Shown in pieces: positions 24,264 to 32,429 of a stretch of DNA of 48,640 nt. Under the pieces are notes generated by a model, which did no database searches, was not told the origin of the DNA, and worked only from the letters and a program-made list of their open reading frames with translations. Source of the stretch: Rhizobium sp. Q54 (lineage in GTDB: Bacteria; Bacteroidota; Bacteroidia; Flavobacteriales; Flavobacteriaceae). The translations under genes and the position numbers were made by a program. Position 1 is the stretch's first letter. Each line of letters opens with the position of its first letter. The stretch lies in assembly GCA_943328505.2 (NCBI GenBank), contig CALQAH020000012.1, positions 1 to 48,640 on the forward strand, given 5' to 3'.

Positions 24264-25178
24264 TTGAAAAAAACTTTTTATAGTAACGGAAAACTTCTCA
24301 TAACTGGAGAATATGTGGTGCTTGATGGAGCAATAGCTTTAGCATTGCCAACAAAGTTTGGACAAACTTTAACGATTACTGAAAGTGAAAATAAAATTAT
24401 TTCATGGAAAAGTTTTGATGCCGATGGGAGTATTTGGTTTGAAAGTAGTATTCCCTTTTCTTCAATAATTAAAAAAGAACGTTTTGAGGATAGTCATTCT
24501 ATCAAAAACACTTTGATAGAAATTTTACATGAAGCCTATTTATTGAATTCGGATTTTATTTCTCATTCTAAAGGATATACTATAACCACGGAACTTTCTT
24601 TCCCAAAGTTTTGGGGATTAGGAACTTCCTCAACTTTGATTAATAATATTGCACAATGGTTGGGAATTGATGCCTTTGTTTTGTTGCGAAATAGTTTTGG
24701 TGGAAGTGGATATGATATAGCTTGTGCTCAAAACAATACGGCTATTTTATACCAGTTAATTGACGAAATACCTAAAACAACTGTTGTCAACTTTAAGCCA
24801 TCATTTAAAGATAAAATCTATTTTGTCTATTTAAATAAAAAACAAAATAGTAAAGCAGCCATTGCATCGTATTATAGTTATCAAGGAAATACAGGAAAAA
24901 CAATTCCTATTATTAATAAAATTACTCAAGCTGTGATTGAAGCAAGTGATTCTAAAGTGTTTGAAAACGAACTTCAAAAACATGAAATTGAGATGAGTAC
25001 TATTTTAGAAATGCAAACCGTTAAAGAAGCTTTGTTTCATGATTTTCAAGGAACCGTAAAAAGTTTAGGTGCTTGGGGTGGAGATTTTATTATGGTAATA
25101 GCTAATAGCAATCCAACGGATTATTTTAAATCAAAAGGATATGAGATTATTATTTCCTATGAAGATATGATTTTATGA
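24264..25178 (+). CDS. GYDIA-family GHMP kinase (mevalonate kinase-like)
   Basis: 304 residues from TTG 24264; the frame is open further upstream but that part overlaps HMG-CoA reductase. An alternative TTG lies at 24240. The GHMP fold is shown by KLLITGEYVVLDGAIALALP at the N-terminus, the phosphate loop FWGLGTSSTLINN near 120 and GSGYDIACAQNN near 148, the GYDIA motif that names the family. Likely substrate is mevalonate or a related phosphorylated intermediate, given the partner gene; this is inference. The gene is four nt downstream of mvaA. Its stop codon lies in the first arm of a long inverted repeat. Confidence 0.82.
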   Translation: MKKTFYSNGKLLITGEYVVLDGAIALALPTKFGQTLTITESENKIISWKSFDADGSIWFESSIPFSSIIKKERFEDSHSIKNTLIEILHEAYLLNSDFISHSKGYTITTELSFPKFWGLGTSSTLINNIAQWLGIDAFVLLRNSFGGSGYDIACAQNNTAILYQLIDEIPKTTVVNFKPSFKDKIYFVYLNKKQNSKAAIASYYSYQGNTGKTIPIINKITQAVIEASDSKVFENELQKHEIEMSTILEMQTVKEALFHDFQGTVKSLGAWGGDFIMVIANSNPTDYFKSKGYEIIISYEDMIL

Positions 25179-25218
25179 CTAGTCCTAAATAATCTGTATC
25201 GATTATTTAGGACTAGTC
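25177..25218. terminator. 18-bp perfect inverted repeat between convergent genes
   Basis: GACTAGTCCTAAATAATC (25177-25194), loop TGTATC, and the exact reverse complement at 25201-25218. It sits between the converging GHMP kinase and PpiD-like genes and overlaps the kinase stop codon. It is placed like a bidirectional terminator, yet neither side has a T tract, so it may act as an RNA-stabilising stem or a protein-binding palindrome. Confidence 0.6.
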
Positions 25219-25230
25219 AATATAAACTGA

Positions 25231-27339
25231 TTAATAGAAATCAGCTCTGTTGTCTTGAATATCAGCGTCTGTTTTTAAAGCAGAGATTACTCTACTTGAA
25301 TAAGAAGCTACTTGTTGTTTTATTTTGTTAACGTATTCATCGTGTTTTTTCAAAGCAGGAGCTTTGGTTACGGTTTTATTTACTACGACATACATTCCAG
25401 AATTTCCTTCAATCGGTTCAGAAATTTTTCCTGGTTTTGATGAAAATGCTACACCAACTACTTTAGGTTCGTAACCAGCGTTTGGAATAGAAGGGTTTTC
25501 TAAAGTTAAGTCAGCAGCTTGTTGCACCAATACTTTGTTAGCAGTTGCAATTGCAAGAAGCGAAGCACCTTTTAATTTAGAGTTAATTTTTTCAGCTTTC
25601 TTTTTGTTTTTCAAAATTTGCTCTACTTGTGGTCTTGCTTCTTCAGCGGTCATTAATCCTTTTGCACTTATGCTTTTTAATTTAGCAACAACATGACCCA
25701 CATTCACCACTTCAAATCTTTTTACACTTCCAACCTTTGCGTCACTTGAAAAAGCCCATTTCACAATTTGTCTTTGATTACCTACTGAGCCAAATGTTTC
25801 ATCAATAGCTTTAACTCTAATTTTAGGAGTTACAGTTAGTTTCATTTCTTTTGCTAAAGCATCAAAATCTTTAGTGCTAGCATCCATTTCAAATTTGGTA
25901 GCTTTAGTATAAATGTTATCGGTAGTTGCAACAGAAGGCTCAATTTTTTGAGCAATAGTTGCTAATTTAATTGCGTCTTGTTTGTCGGTTACATTAATAA
26001 TATGATAACCAAAAGAAGTTTCAACCAAACCAATTTTACCAATTGGATTGTTAAATACGAAATCTTTAAAGGGTTGTGCAAATCCAGTTTCTTTAGAAAT
26101 GTATCCCATATCACCACCGTTTTGTTGAACTGATGGGTCTTCAGAACTTGTCATGGCTAACATTTGAAACATGGCAGGATTTGCCAAGGCTTGAGCTAAT
26201 AAACCTTCCGCTTTTACTTTTGCTTGTTCCTTAGTTCTTTGTTCTTTTGGAGCAGCTCTTTCGGCTCCAACCCAACTAATTAATATATGACTAGATTTCA
26301 CTTTAGCGCCTGCTTTTCTTCCTAAAGCTTTTGATATACAGTAATAGTTATTGAACATATAAGGACCATAAAGATCACCTGCTGCTAAAGCAAATAATTT
26401 TTCTGAATGTTCAGAAGGTAAATCTTGTTTAGCTATATAAGTTGAGTCAAAAGGAATATCTGAATTGGCATTTACAAAGTCTGCATTGTTTATAACGGAT
26501 CTAAAACCTTGAATAGTGTCATTCGTGGCAGTTTCTTTATTGTAAACTACACTTGGAAGTAACAAACGATCTACATTGTTTTTGATTTCTGCTTCATCTT
26601 GTTTAGAAGGTTTTTCTTCAATTAAAACATAATCTAACTCACGAGATTCTTCCGATTTGAATTTTTTCTCTTTAGTTTTCATATAAGCAACGATTTCTTC
26701 GTCGGTTACTTTTACATCACTATCTTTAATGGTAGAAAAAGGAACAGAAACAAATTCAAAGTTAACTTTGTCAGCTTCCATTTGGTATTTCATTTTTCCT
26801 TCAGCATCTGTAGTATAAACACTTCCTTTTACTAAAGAATTGTAGATTTGATATTTTGCATTTAATTCCGCATCTTTTTCTCTGTCTTTCAACATTTGAA
26901 TTCCTTGAGGATTTGATTTAAAGTATTCTTTAAATTTTGCTAGGTCAAATTTTCCAGCAGCGTTCAAAAACATTTGATTTTGTCCAATATTTGGATCAGC
27001 TTTGAAAACTTCAATAATATGTTTTTCACCAACGCGAATTCCTAGTTTTTCGAATTCAGCTGTAAGAAGAGCAATATTTATTTCTTGATTCCAAACTTGA
27101 TTTACTGCTTGTAGTGTAGAAATTGGTTGACCATTTTGACCATTTTTTTCTGCATTACTAACTTTTACTCTAAATTCTTCAAATGCAACATCTTTTCCAT
27201 TGATGCTCCCCACATCTTTTGTATTTCCAGAAAAACTATTGTTTGAAACAATGTCTCCTATTATAAATGCAAATAAACTCAAACCAATAACCAGTATAAG
27301 TAGAAGTGAACGTTGTCTAATTTTTGCTAAAACTGCCAT
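25231..27339 (-). CDS. Membrane-anchored peptidyl-prolyl isomerase, PpiD/SurA type
   Basis: 702 residues from the ATG at 27339; the frame is open 14 codons further, but the start MAVLAKIRQRSLLLILVIGL is typical. A single N-terminal anchor (about 12-33) is followed by a SurA-N-like chaperone domain, a parvulin domain (about 335-440, with SHILISWVG, NGGDMGYISKE and SFGYHIINV) and a C-terminal domain. It assists folding of exported and outer-membrane proteins at the periplasmic face of the inner membrane. It is the last gene of the coaX-lptC strand run, with a 101-nt gap before it, so it may have its own promoter. Confidence 0.9.
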   Translation of the reverse strand: MAVLAKIRQRSLLLILVIGLSLFAFIIGDIVSNNSFSGNTKDVGSINGKDVAFEEFRVKVSNAEKNGQNGQPISTLQAVNQVWNQEINIALLTAEFEKLGIRVGEKHIIEVFKADPNIGQNQMFLNAAGKFDLAKFKEYFKSNPQGIQMLKDREKDAELNAKYQIYNSLVKGSVYTTDAEGKMKYQMEADKVNFEFVSVPFSTIKDSDVKVTDEEIVAYMKTKEKKFKSEESRELDYVLIEEKPSKQDEAEIKNNVDRLLLPSVVYNKETATNDTIQGFRSVINNADFVNANSDIPFDSTYIAKQDLPSEHSEKLFALAAGDLYGPYMFNNYYCISKALGRKAGAKVKSSHILISWVGAERAAPKEQRTKEQAKVKAEGLLAQALANPAMFQMLAMTSSEDPSVQQNGGDMGYISKETGFAQPFKDFVFNNPIGKIGLVETSFGYHIINVTDKQDAIKLATIAQKIEPSVATTDNIYTKATKFEMDASTKDFDALAKEMKLTVTPKIRVKAIDETFGSVGNQRQIVKWAFSSDAKVGSVKRFEVVNVGHVVAKLKSISAKGLMTAEEARPQVEQILKNKKKAEKINSKLKGASLLAIATANKVLVQQAADLTLENPSIPNAGYEPKVVGVAFSSKPGKISEPIEGNSGMYVVVNKTVTKAPALKKHDEYVNKIKQQVASYSSRVISALKTDADIQDNRADFY

Positions 27340-27440
27340 TTTTATAATTGTTAAATTTTTATTCAGTTTGCGAAAATACAATTATCTGTGAAATAATAAT
27401 ACTCACAAGGTTATATTTTGCAATAAATTTTTATTTTTTT

Positions 27441-27644
27441 TTATTGAAGGTTATTATTTTTATTTCGTTCTTCAAATTTTTTTGCAAATTTTCTTCTAAA
27501 GAAGAACATAAAAATACCAATAGCTCCAAAAATTGCTTCAATAATTGCATTGCCACGATCAGTTTCCCATTTTTTAAAAGCATCCACTGCAAATAGAATT
27601 CCAGCTATTAAATAGGCGTATTGTGTGAATTTTAAATAGTTCAT
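27441..27644 (-). CDS. Small two-helix membrane protein, unknown function
   Basis: 67 residues. Two hydrophobic stretches (about 8-20 and 34-50) flank a charged turn KKWETDRGNA, and the C-terminus is strongly basic (RRKFAKKFEERNKNN). It follows lptC by two nt on the same strand, which argues that it is a real, co-translated gene. No family recognised. Confidence 0.7.
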   Translation of the reverse strand: MNYLKFTQYAYLIAGILFAVDAFKKWETDRGNAIIEAIFGAIGIFMFFFRRKFAKKFEERNKNNNLQ

Positions 27645-27646
27645 AA

Positions 27647-28201
27647 TTATTCGGATTGTTGTACTTCGCCAGAAATTTTCTGTGAGTTTACTATTTTGAA
27701 ATCTTTGCTAAAATCTATTCCTTCTCCAAAAGAAACTCCTTTTTGAGAGGTAAACTTGAATTTATTTTCTGTAAAAAACCATTCATTCTTTTGGTCGTAA
27801 TATAATTGTTCGGTTTCTAGAGTTTCTCCAGTTTCATTTGTTATTTTAACTTTGTCTTGCAAATCTATCAAATCGGTAATTTTGTGTATCACTGCATAAT
27901 TTGAAGTTACATATGTTTTTTTACCATTTGCATCAAAAAGGGTTAGACTTATTCCTTTCGGAAACTCAGTAAATGGGAATTTCACTGTAGCATAGTCTAG
28001 CATTTTTGGACTAATTAAATTGGCTTTTATTTTACCGGAGTCGGTATACTTTAAATTTATAGAATCTGCTTCACCACTTGGGCTAAATTCAGCAAATCCC
28101 ATTTTTTGGACTTCACGAAAATTACTTTCACAAGAAATTATTGTAAAAAATATACTAATTACAATGATAATAGGGGAGAAAATTTTATACTTAATTTTCA
28201 T
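27647..28201 (-). CDS. lptC: LPS export protein LptC
   Basis: 184 residues. The OstA-like LptC core is shown by KANLISPKMLDYATVKFPFTEFPKGI, VTSNYAVIHKITDLIDLQDKV and LETEQLYYDQKNEWFFTE-like text. LptC receives lipopolysaccharide from the LptBFG extractor and passes it to LptA. The E. coli protein is held by a membrane helix; this one ends its hydrophobic N-terminus with IISC, a lipobox with Cys 24, so it is probably a lipoprotein. It abuts the TPR gene upstream without any gap. LpxB earlier in the window makes the substrate's lipid A. Confidence 0.88.
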   Translation of the reverse strand: MKIKYKIFSPIIIVISIFFTIISCESNFREVQKMGFAEFSPSGEADSINLKYTDSGKIKANLISPKMLDYATVKFPFTEFPKGISLTLFDANGKKTYVTSNYAVIHKITDLIDLQDKVKITNETGETLETEQLYYDQKNEWFFTENKFKFTSQKGVSFGEGIDFSKDFKIVNSQKISGEVQQSE

Positions 28202-29476
28202 TTAGTTACTTGGAAAAGTTAAAGTTTCATTGACCCAGCATCTTATTGTAAAGGTTTTTCCATTTAGTTTTTCTTTTGAAATATCAGCTGTTGTTAATGA
28301 TTTGTCTTTAAAATCAGCAATCATTTTATCTGCTGCACTCTTTAATTTAGGCTCGGCAATGGAAGCTTTATTGAGAGTTTCAATCGCTAGATAATAAATT
28401 GCTTTCTTTTCAAAATCCGAACTTGCGCAATTGTCAACACTGTAAGTATAGAGTTGAGCTAGTAACAAATAAGCTTTTCCTAATTGTGGGTCAAATGAAA
28501 TTGCTTTTAATAAATATTCTTTAGATTTTATCATGTCATCACTATAAAGTGAGTTCACCATGGTGTAATATATTTTTGCTTTTTCTAAAGGATCAGTTTG
28601 TAAAGTAGCTGATTCGTTATAGTATTTAATTGCTTCTGAATTTTTTTTCTGTTTCATGGAGGCTATTGCCATATAATAGGAAGATTGGGCAGTAACTTTT
28701 AATTCATAAAGTTTTTGAGACATAGTAATAAAAACAGTTTGTGTGCTGCACTTTATTGATAGATTTTTTAAATTATTCAAAAGCCAATCAGCATTTTCTT
28801 TATTGGTTTCAAAGCCTTTTTGAGAATAATCGGCGAGATTTTCACAAGTTGCTATATCTTTTACTAAATTATTTATTGCTCGAATTGCTGTTTTATATTC
28901 TTCAGCTTTTTCAGGATGACTAATTAACAGATCATTGAGAACAGCAATTACTTTCGAATATTTATCTAATAGGACTAAAGGTTCCGCTTTTTTGTTGGGA
29001 ATTGTATTGTTGGAATAAAATAAATCAAAGTAGGTGTATAATGCATTTGCATTGGTTATGCTTTTTGGAACACTTGTAAAAGCATTATCTAAAAGTGTAA
29101 ATATTTCTGGTTTTGCATCAATTTGATTGTTGATTAATACCATTGCTTTTTTAACTTGATAATCTTGAGATTTATCTGGAAAATTTTTATAAAATTGATC
29201 CAGCAATTTCATTAAATCACGAACATTTTTTTCTTTTTCCGCAATAGATTTGGAGTTTTCTATTTTGTATTGAAGTATAGTTTCTCCATCAAAATATAAT
29301 GATTCGTTTTGTTTTGAACATTTGTTTCTAACTTCTAACCAAGGAATAAATGCCGCTTCAATTTTTTTTGACAGTAATAAATCTTTATACTCTTTTTCTT
29401 TTTCAAAACAATTTTCGTTTTGAGCATTGGTTGCCCAGAAACTAATCAAAAAAACTATTGATAAAATTGTTTTCAT
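28202..29476 (-). CDS. Secreted tetratricopeptide-repeat protein
   Basis: 424 residues. A signal peptide (about 1-18, ending WATNAQ) precedes an all-helical chain. Clear TPR-like units occupy about 255-385 (SYYMAIASMKQKKNSEAIKY, then AKIYYTMVNSLYSDD, then AYLLLAQLYTYSV); several cysteines occur along the chain. TPRs usually hold protein complexes together. It sits 10 nt after an outer-membrane beta-barrel gene and abuts lptC, which suggests a periplasmic or outer-membrane assembly role. No specific family recognised. Confidence 0.85.
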   Translation of the reverse strand: MKTILSIVFLISFWATNAQNENCFEKEKEYKDLLLSKKIEAAFIPWLEVRNKCSKQNESLYFDGETILQYKIENSKSIAEKEKNVRDLMKLLDQFYKNFPDKSQDYQVKKAMVLINNQIDAKPEIFTLLDNAFTSVPKSITNANALYTYFDLFYSNNTIPNKKAEPLVLLDKYSKVIAVLNDLLISHPEKAEEYKTAIRAINNLVKDIATCENLADYSQKGFETNKENADWLLNNLKNLSIKCSTQTVFITMSQKLYELKVTAQSSYYMAIASMKQKKNSEAIKYYNESATLQTDPLEKAKIYYTMVNSLYSDDMIKSKEYLLKAISFDPQLGKAYLLLAQLYTYSVDNCASSDFEKKAIYYLAIETLNKASIAEPKLKSAADKMIADFKDKSLTTADISKEKLNGKTFTIRCWVNETLTFPSN

Positions 29477-29486
29477 AGAAGGAGTT

Positions 29487-30737
29487 TTAGTTGTACTTAC
29501 GTTTTACGAACCACTTTTCACTGAAAGAAAGACCAACACTAATATTGATATAATTTTCTTCAATTAGACCAGCGTATTTTGTACCTCTTTTGCCAATTTC
29601 TAAACCAATATTAATATTAGAGAAGGTTCCGCTTAAAGGCAACCCCAAACCTATATTACCTGCAAAATCTTTTATGGATTGGTTTTCAATAATTAAACCA
29701 GTGTTTTCATATCGTAAACCGCCACGATAGGTTATTCTTTTGAAATAACTCGAATAGGAATTATAATTCGGTACAAAATAACCACCTAGACTAAAACGAG
29801 AACTATTTTCATATTTTACATTGTCAATATCGGTAAATCGGTTGGTTAAGTCACTTGTAGATTGAAAGGATACTTCACTACCCAATAACCATTTTTTAGC
29901 AACTCCAAAACCAGTTCCAAAGGTAATTTTTGAAGGTAGTTTAACAGTTGTGTTTTTAATGTCTTGCACTTGTTCATCAACAACAAACTCGCTTCCTTGT
30001 GTGAAAAATTGAATGGTTGCAATTTTTCTAGAATTTTCTAATTTTAAATTAGATTGAGGAGAAAAAGTAAAGCTACTAAAGAAATCGAATTTGTTTTTTA
30101 TTTTAGTTTGATACGTAATTCCAGTGTTAAAATTGACACCTTGGATGTTAGATGCATTTAATTCTCTTGTTCCAAATTGTACTCCATCTACAAAACGCAA
30201 ACTTTTAGTTTCAATGTTTCCAAAATTATATTGTACATCAACACCAATATTTAATTTTTTGGAAAGTTTATAACCTGCGCCAAAAAACACTTTGTTAATG
30301 CCTCCAATTCCATTATATCGTCTAGATATTTCAGTGTTATCATTCGCCAATTGTTGAATTTTATACCCTACAGACGTGTACGGAATTAAACCAAACCCAA
30401 ATCCTAGTTTGCCAGCAGGTACACCAACAGCTAAATAATTTAAAGCGGTTCTTCTTGATTTATCTTCTTGAGTTTCTGTTTTTGCTTTGTATAGTGAATA
30501 AGTTCCACCTGTAGTAAAAGTGGTTAATTTTAAACTAGCATATTGGGCAGGATTTTGTAAATTTACATGGATACTATCTGGAAATACTGAAACACCTCCC
30601 ATTGATCGTGTTTCAACCGTGCCTTTAAATGTTACATCCCCAATTCCGTAAAAAGAGTAAGGAGACGAAGTACCCTCTTGAGAATAAGTAACCATTGAGA
30701 TTAGCAATCCAAAGCTAACTATAATTTTTTTAATCAT
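29487..30737 (-). CDS. Outer-membrane beta-barrel protein of unknown function
   Basis: 416 residues. A signal peptide (about 1-19, ending TYSQ) is followed by the motif SPYSFYGIGDV and RSMGGVSV, a start seen in a widespread Bacteroidota outer-membrane family related in form to FadL/OmpP1 barrels. The rest alternates polar and hydrophobic residues with many aromatic strand ends, as in a beta-barrel. No T9SS sorting domain is seen at the C-terminus. It overlaps coaX by 4 nt and is followed by the TPR gene. The transported substrate, if any, is unknown. Confidence 0.82.
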   Translation of the reverse strand: MIKKIIVSFGLLISMVTYSQEGTSSPYSFYGIGDVTFKGTVETRSMGGVSVFPDSIHVNLQNPAQYASLKLTTFTTGGTYSLYKAKTETQEDKSRRTALNYLAVGVPAGKLGFGFGLIPYTSVGYKIQQLANDNTEISRRYNGIGGINKVFFGAGYKLSKKLNIGVDVQYNFGNIETKSLRFVDGVQFGTRELNASNIQGVNFNTGITYQTKIKNKFDFFSSFTFSPQSNLKLENSRKIATIQFFTQGSEFVVDEQVQDIKNTTVKLPSKITFGTGFGVAKKWLLGSEVSFQSTSDLTNRFTDIDNVKYENSSRFSLGGYFVPNYNSYSSYFKRITYRGGLRYENTGLIIENQSIKDFAGNIGLGLPLSGTFSNINIGLEIGKRGTKYAGLIEENYINISVGLSFSEKWFVKRKYN

Positions 30738-31462
30738 TTTTTGTTGTATTGATATATTTGGTTTAAACTTTCTACTAGAAAATTTGGAATGGCAAATATG
30801 GTATTTTTTAATCGCATAGCCAAAAATTCTGCATCACCACCGGTTAAAATTATGATAAAATTAGCGTTTTGAACTTTTAATGAATTAATAAATCCGTCAA
30901 TTTCATAGGCTATGCCATTTATAATGCCGGAATGAATACTCTCATTCGTGGATTCCCCAATAATTTTTTCTGGATTGGATTTTAATAACAGTGGTAATTT
31001 GGCAGTGTAATGGTGTAATGATTCATAGCGCAAGCGTATTCCAGGTGAAATAGCTCCTCCATAATAATTGTTGTCTTCATCTATAAAGTCATAAGTAATA
31101 CAAGTCCCTACATCAATCACTAATCTATTTTGATTGGGATATTGTATCACTGCTCCTGAAGCCAATACCATTCTGTCAATTCCTAATGTAGTTGGTGTGC
31201 TATATAAATTATGAAAAGGGAATTTGCTATCCTTTGTTATAAAATAAACTTCTACCTTGTTTTCAAACTCAGTAAAATCATTTATTTGAACTTTTCCAAC
31301 ATTAGCAATTATAAAAGTTTTAATTAATGGAAACTTTTTTAGGATTAAATTTATTTGATTTGAAAGTTCTTTCTTTTCGAAAATAACGATAGTAAGAAGT
31401 GTATTCTCTTCAAAGACAGCTGTTTTAATTCTAGTATTTCCAACATCAATGGCTAAAAGCAT
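30734..31462 (-). CDS. coaX: Type III pantothenate kinase
   Basis: 242 residues from the ATG at 31462; the frame is open 24 codons further but that stretch contains the promoter. The ASKHA-fold motifs are present: LLAIDVGNTRIK at the N-terminus, TTLGIDRM near 94, VIDVGTCITYD near 115, GGAISPGI near 133, SGIINGI and LTGGDAEFL. CoaX catalyses the first step of coenzyme A synthesis and, unlike CoaA, is not feedback-inhibited by CoA. Its stop overlaps the start of the outer-membrane gene by 4 nt, so it heads the operon. Confidence 0.94.
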   Translation of the reverse strand: MLLAIDVGNTRIKTAVFEENTLLTIVIFEKKELSNQINLILKKFPLIKTFIIANVGKVQINDFTEFENKVEVYFITKDSKFPFHNLYSTPTTLGIDRMVLASGAVIQYPNQNRLVIDVGTCITYDFIDEDNNYYGGAISPGIRLRYESLHHYTAKLPLLLKSNPEKIIGESTNESIHSGIINGIAYEIDGFINSLKVQNANFIIILTGGDAEFLAMRLKNTIFAIPNFLVESLNQIYQYNKK

Positions 31463-31481
31463 GTTCGTCTGTTTGATGTAG

Positions 31482-31489
31482 CAAAGGTA
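31482..31489 (-). promoter_or_regulatory. -7 element of coaX
   Basis: On the minus strand TACCTTTG (31489 to 31482) fits TAnnTTTG. It ends 20 nt before the coaX ATG and faces away from the tRNA-Phe promoter 25 bp to its right. Because this element lies inside the open upstream extension of the coaX frame, it supports the shorter start. Confidence 0.55.
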
Positions 31490-31513
31490 CAATAGATTTT
31501 TTTTACAATTTGT

Positions 31514-31544
31514 TTTGGATAAACTAAAAATCATTCTATATTTG
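31514..31544 (+). promoter_or_regulatory. tRNA-Phe promoter with full Bacteroidota consensus
   Basis: TTTG (31514-31517), a 19-bp spacer and TATATTTG (31537-31544) match the Bacteroidota consensus exactly in both boxes and in spacing. The tRNA begins 16 nt after the -7 box. This is the best promoter in the window. Confidence 0.85.
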
Positions 31545-31559
31545 CACCCGCATTAGCGA

Positions 31560-31632
31560 GGTACCTTAGCTCAGATGGTAGAGCAATGGACTGAAAATCC
31601 ATGTGTCCCTGGTTCGATCCCTGGAGGTACCA
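31560..31632 (+). tRNA. tRNA-Phe (anticodon GAA)
   Basis: 73 nt that fold into a normal cloverleaf. The acceptor stem GGTACCT/AGGTACC is perfect, the D arm is GCTC/GAGC, and the anticodon stem ATGGA/TCCAT holds the loop CTGAAAA with anticodon GAA. The T loop TTCGATC is canonical; its stem CCTGG/CCTGG has a central T-T mismatch. CCA is not encoded (the genome reads CAC after the discriminator A and one base), so it must be added after transcription. A terminator follows after two nt. Confidence 0.95.
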
Positions 31633-31640
31633 CAAAAAAA

Positions 31641-31668
31641 CCCGAATTAAACTATTCGGGTTTTTTTT
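31641..31668 (+). terminator. tRNA-Phe terminator
   Basis: CCCGAAT (31641-31647), loop TAAACT, ATTCGGG (31654-31660), then eight T residues to 31668. The A run before the stem extends pairing with the T tract and gives a weaker terminator on the minus strand too. Confidence 0.9.
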
Positions 31669-31679
31669 ATTGATTTTGT

Positions 31680-31719
31680 AAAGAGAAAAAGTCTAGCGTT
31701 TGCTAGGCTTTTTCTCTTT
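31680..31719 (-). terminator. Long stem-loop terminator of the response-regulator gene
   Basis: AAAGAGAAAAAG (31680-31691) pairs with CTTTTTCTCTTT (31708-31719), with an inner stem CTAGC/GCTAG and loop GTTT; the single opposed pair between them is T-G. It overlaps the stop codon of the regulator. On the minus strand the inner stem is followed by ACTTTTTCTCTTT, a U-rich tail. Confidence 0.7.
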
Positions 31720-32347
31720 AAACGATTTCTAAAGTTTTTGCTTTATTTACTAAGTCAACCAAGTTAGTAACATTAAGTTTCGTCAAAAGACGAAGCTTGT
31801 AGGTACTAATGGTTTTCTCATTTAAATTTAAAATCTTTGAAATTTCATTATTTTTCTTTCCATCACTTAAGAAACGTAATACCTCAATCTCTCTATTAGA
31901 AAGTTTTCTGTACAAACGCTCACTTTTGTTTTGTTTTGCAATTAAAGCTAAGCTTTTCTTGATTTCATCATTTAGCATAATCTGACCTTGATTTACTTTA
32001 ACAATAACAGATCCTAAATTTTCTAATTTTGATGTTTTGTGAACATACCCTGCGCAACCTGCTTTTATTGCATTTGGAGCATAAATGTGTTCAGATAAAC
32101 TGCTGAAAACAATTACTTTTGTTTTTGGAAAATTTTTAATAATTGATTTAAGTTCATAGATACTTTTCAAACCTTCAAGTTCTAAATCGATGATTAATAC
32201 ATCTATTTCTTTGGTTCGAATAGCATCTGGAATCATAAAAAAATTCCCTACGTTAGAAACGATACTAATCTCAGAATGGTCTTTAAAATAGGACTTGATT
32301 CCAAAATGGACGACTGGATAGTTGTCGGCGACACATACATTTATCAT
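31718..32347 (-). CDS. Orphan response regulator with LuxR-type DNA-binding domain
   Basis: 209 residues: a receiver domain (about 1-120) and a NarL/FixJ-type helix-turn-helix (about 145-205, with LSNREIEVLRFLSDGKKNNE and LNEKTISTYKLRLLTKL). The phospho-acceptor is D54 in LIIDLELEG, the switch Ser S82 and Lys K104 are present. The metal-binding acidic pair is reduced to D8-N9 instead of Asp-Asp. No histidine kinase lies nearby, so it is an orphan whose phosphorylation source is unknown. A -7 box precedes it. It may be constitutive or weakly phosphorylated (inference). Confidence 0.9.
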   Translation of the reverse strand: MINVCVADNYPVVHFGIKSYFKDHSEISIVSNVGNFFMIPDAIRTKEIDVLIIDLELEGLKSIYELKSIIKNFPKTKVIVFSSLSEHIYAPNAIKAGCAGYVHKTSKLENLGSVIVKVNQGQIMLNDEIKKSLALIAKQNKSERLYRKLSNREIEVLRFLSDGKKNNEISKILNLNEKTISTYKLRLLTKLNVTNLVDLVNKAKTLEIV

Positions 32348-32385
32348 AATTGTGGTATTTGATAAAAATTAATAGATATTTAGTT

Positions 32386-32393
32386 CAAAAATA
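32386..32393 (-). promoter_or_regulatory. -7 element of the response-regulator gene
   Basis: On the minus strand TATTTTTG (32393 to 32386) fits TAnnTTTG and lies 38 nt before the start codon. No -33 box at the right distance. Confidence 0.4.
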
Positions 32394-32429
32394 TTAAAAA
32401 AAACAATAAAATGTTAATTTTTTGTAAAT

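Noticed and set aside
31680..31719. Long stem-loop after tRNA-Phe considered as a small RNA
   Set aside because: It overlaps the response-regulator stop codon and has a U-rich tail on that strand, so a terminator explains it.
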